From Pseudomonas antarctica (GTDB taxonomy: Bacteria; Pseudomonadota; Gammaproteobacteria; Pseudomonadales; Pseudomonadaceae): a DNA stretch of 64,000 nucleotides. The stretch covers positions 1 through 64,000 of the forward strand of contig NZ_UYXQ01000012.1 in the NCBI RefSeq assembly GCF_900624995.1, written 5' to 3'. A program made the position numbers and the translations under genes. Positions 63,810 through 64,000 of the stretch are shown piece by piece (the first letter of the stretch is position 1; each line of letters begins with the position of its first letter). The notes below the pieces were generated by a model. The model was not told where the DNA came from and searched no databases. It saw only the letters and a program-made list of their open reading frames with translations.

Positions 63810-64000
63810 TCATCGAACTGGCCATACGGCCTGGTCACCAATCACAAAGATCTGCTGTCCGTCGTCCTGCTCCACTGCATAACCCCCGGTAAAGGCGCCA
63901 AACGCCGGCAGTAGGCTGATCCGCAACCCCAGCTGAAAGCAAGGCAGGCGCAGGCTCTGGCGACCTTTGCCGCGCAAGCGATAGACCGGGTGCACATGCC
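63810..64000 (-). CDS. 3' end of a calcineurin-like phosphoesterase (PdeM-like), partial
   Basis: Only the last 63 or so residues are in the window; the gene continues past base 64000. The visible part begins HVHPVYRLRGKG, which fits the late His-x-His metal motif (G-H-x-H) of metallophosphoesterases, then LRLPCF and LLPAFGAFTGG. These segments resemble ligase-associated DNA damage response endonuclease PdeM. The family call is fairly good, the PdeM name tentative without the N-terminus. Confidence 0.65.
   Translation of the reverse strand, partial: HVHPVYRLRGKGRQSLRLPCFQLGLRISLLPAFGAFTGGYAVEQDDGQQIFVIGDQAVWPVR

Overview
The window is a contiguous piece of a Pseudomonas chromosome, most likely from the P. 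fluorescens group. Evidence is the gene order mexL-mexJK / plsB / rlmA-dapE-ndvB / tcdA-csdE-csdA-dapD / dapC-glnD-map / rpsB-tsf-pyrH-frr-uppS-cdsA-dxr-rseP-bamA-skp-lpxD-fabZ-lpxA-lpxB-rnhB-dnaE-accA / tilS-pyrG-kdsA-eno-ftsB-ispD / frmA-fghA-ispF-truD-surE-pcm-nlpD-rpoS. Added to this are the GC-rich codon use and several copies of the 'gtgggagcgggcttgctcgc' type of Pseudomonas intergenic repeat. It is mostly core genome. I see no prophage, insertion sequence, CRISPR array, tRNA or rRNA.

Layout. 1-422: two intergenic repeats. 423-5327: a TetR repressor divergent from a two-gene RND efflux pump (MexL/MexJK type). 5328-6146: a gene-poor, less GC-rich stretch with one unrecognised Cys/His/Pro-rich small protein. 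6147-9829 (minus): DUF4197 protein, YbaY lipoprotein and glycerol-3-phosphate acyltransferase PlsB. 10013-15478: cold-shock protein, conserved hypothetical, RlmA, DapE and the NdvB-type glucan synthase. 15696-19631: the CsdA-CsdE-TcdA sulfur/tRNA module, DapD and an ArsC-like protein. 19857-22254: Na+/H+ antiporter and a probably acquired astacin-like metalloprotease. 22380-27306 (minus): DapC, GlnD, Map.

27693-47010 (plus) is the large translation / cell-envelope / lipid A / DNA replication cluster. 47175-53863 holds tilS, pyrG, kdsA, eno, ftsB and ispD. 53977-56949 is the glutathione-dependent formaldehyde detoxification pair with its LysR regulator. 57004-62106 is the ispF-truD-surE-pcm-nlpD-rpoS stress and stationary-phase cluster. 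62310-64000 has a cold-shock protein, dCTP deaminase, a 65-residue unrecognised protein, and the 3' end of a calcineurin-like phosphoesterase that runs off the window.

The genes interlock. DapD, DapC and DapE are three successive steps of the succinylase lysine/diaminopimelate pathway. Dxr, IspD and IspF are three MEP-pathway isoprenoid enzymes and UppS uses the product for undecaprenyl carrier. FabZ, LpxD, LpxA, LpxB and KdsA make lipid A and Kdo, while BamA and Skp insert outer-membrane proteins. PyrH and PyrG make UTP and CTP, and CdsA uses CTP for phospholipid synthesis downstream of PlsB.

No clearly new multigene system was found. The most interesting signals are small: a terminator-like hairpin that contains the ispF ribosome-binding site, an orphan astacin-like protease, a repeat-bearing 106-residue protein, a 10-bp hairpin in the nlpD-rpoS gap, and the lack of an rsmZ-like sequence directly downstream of rpoS.
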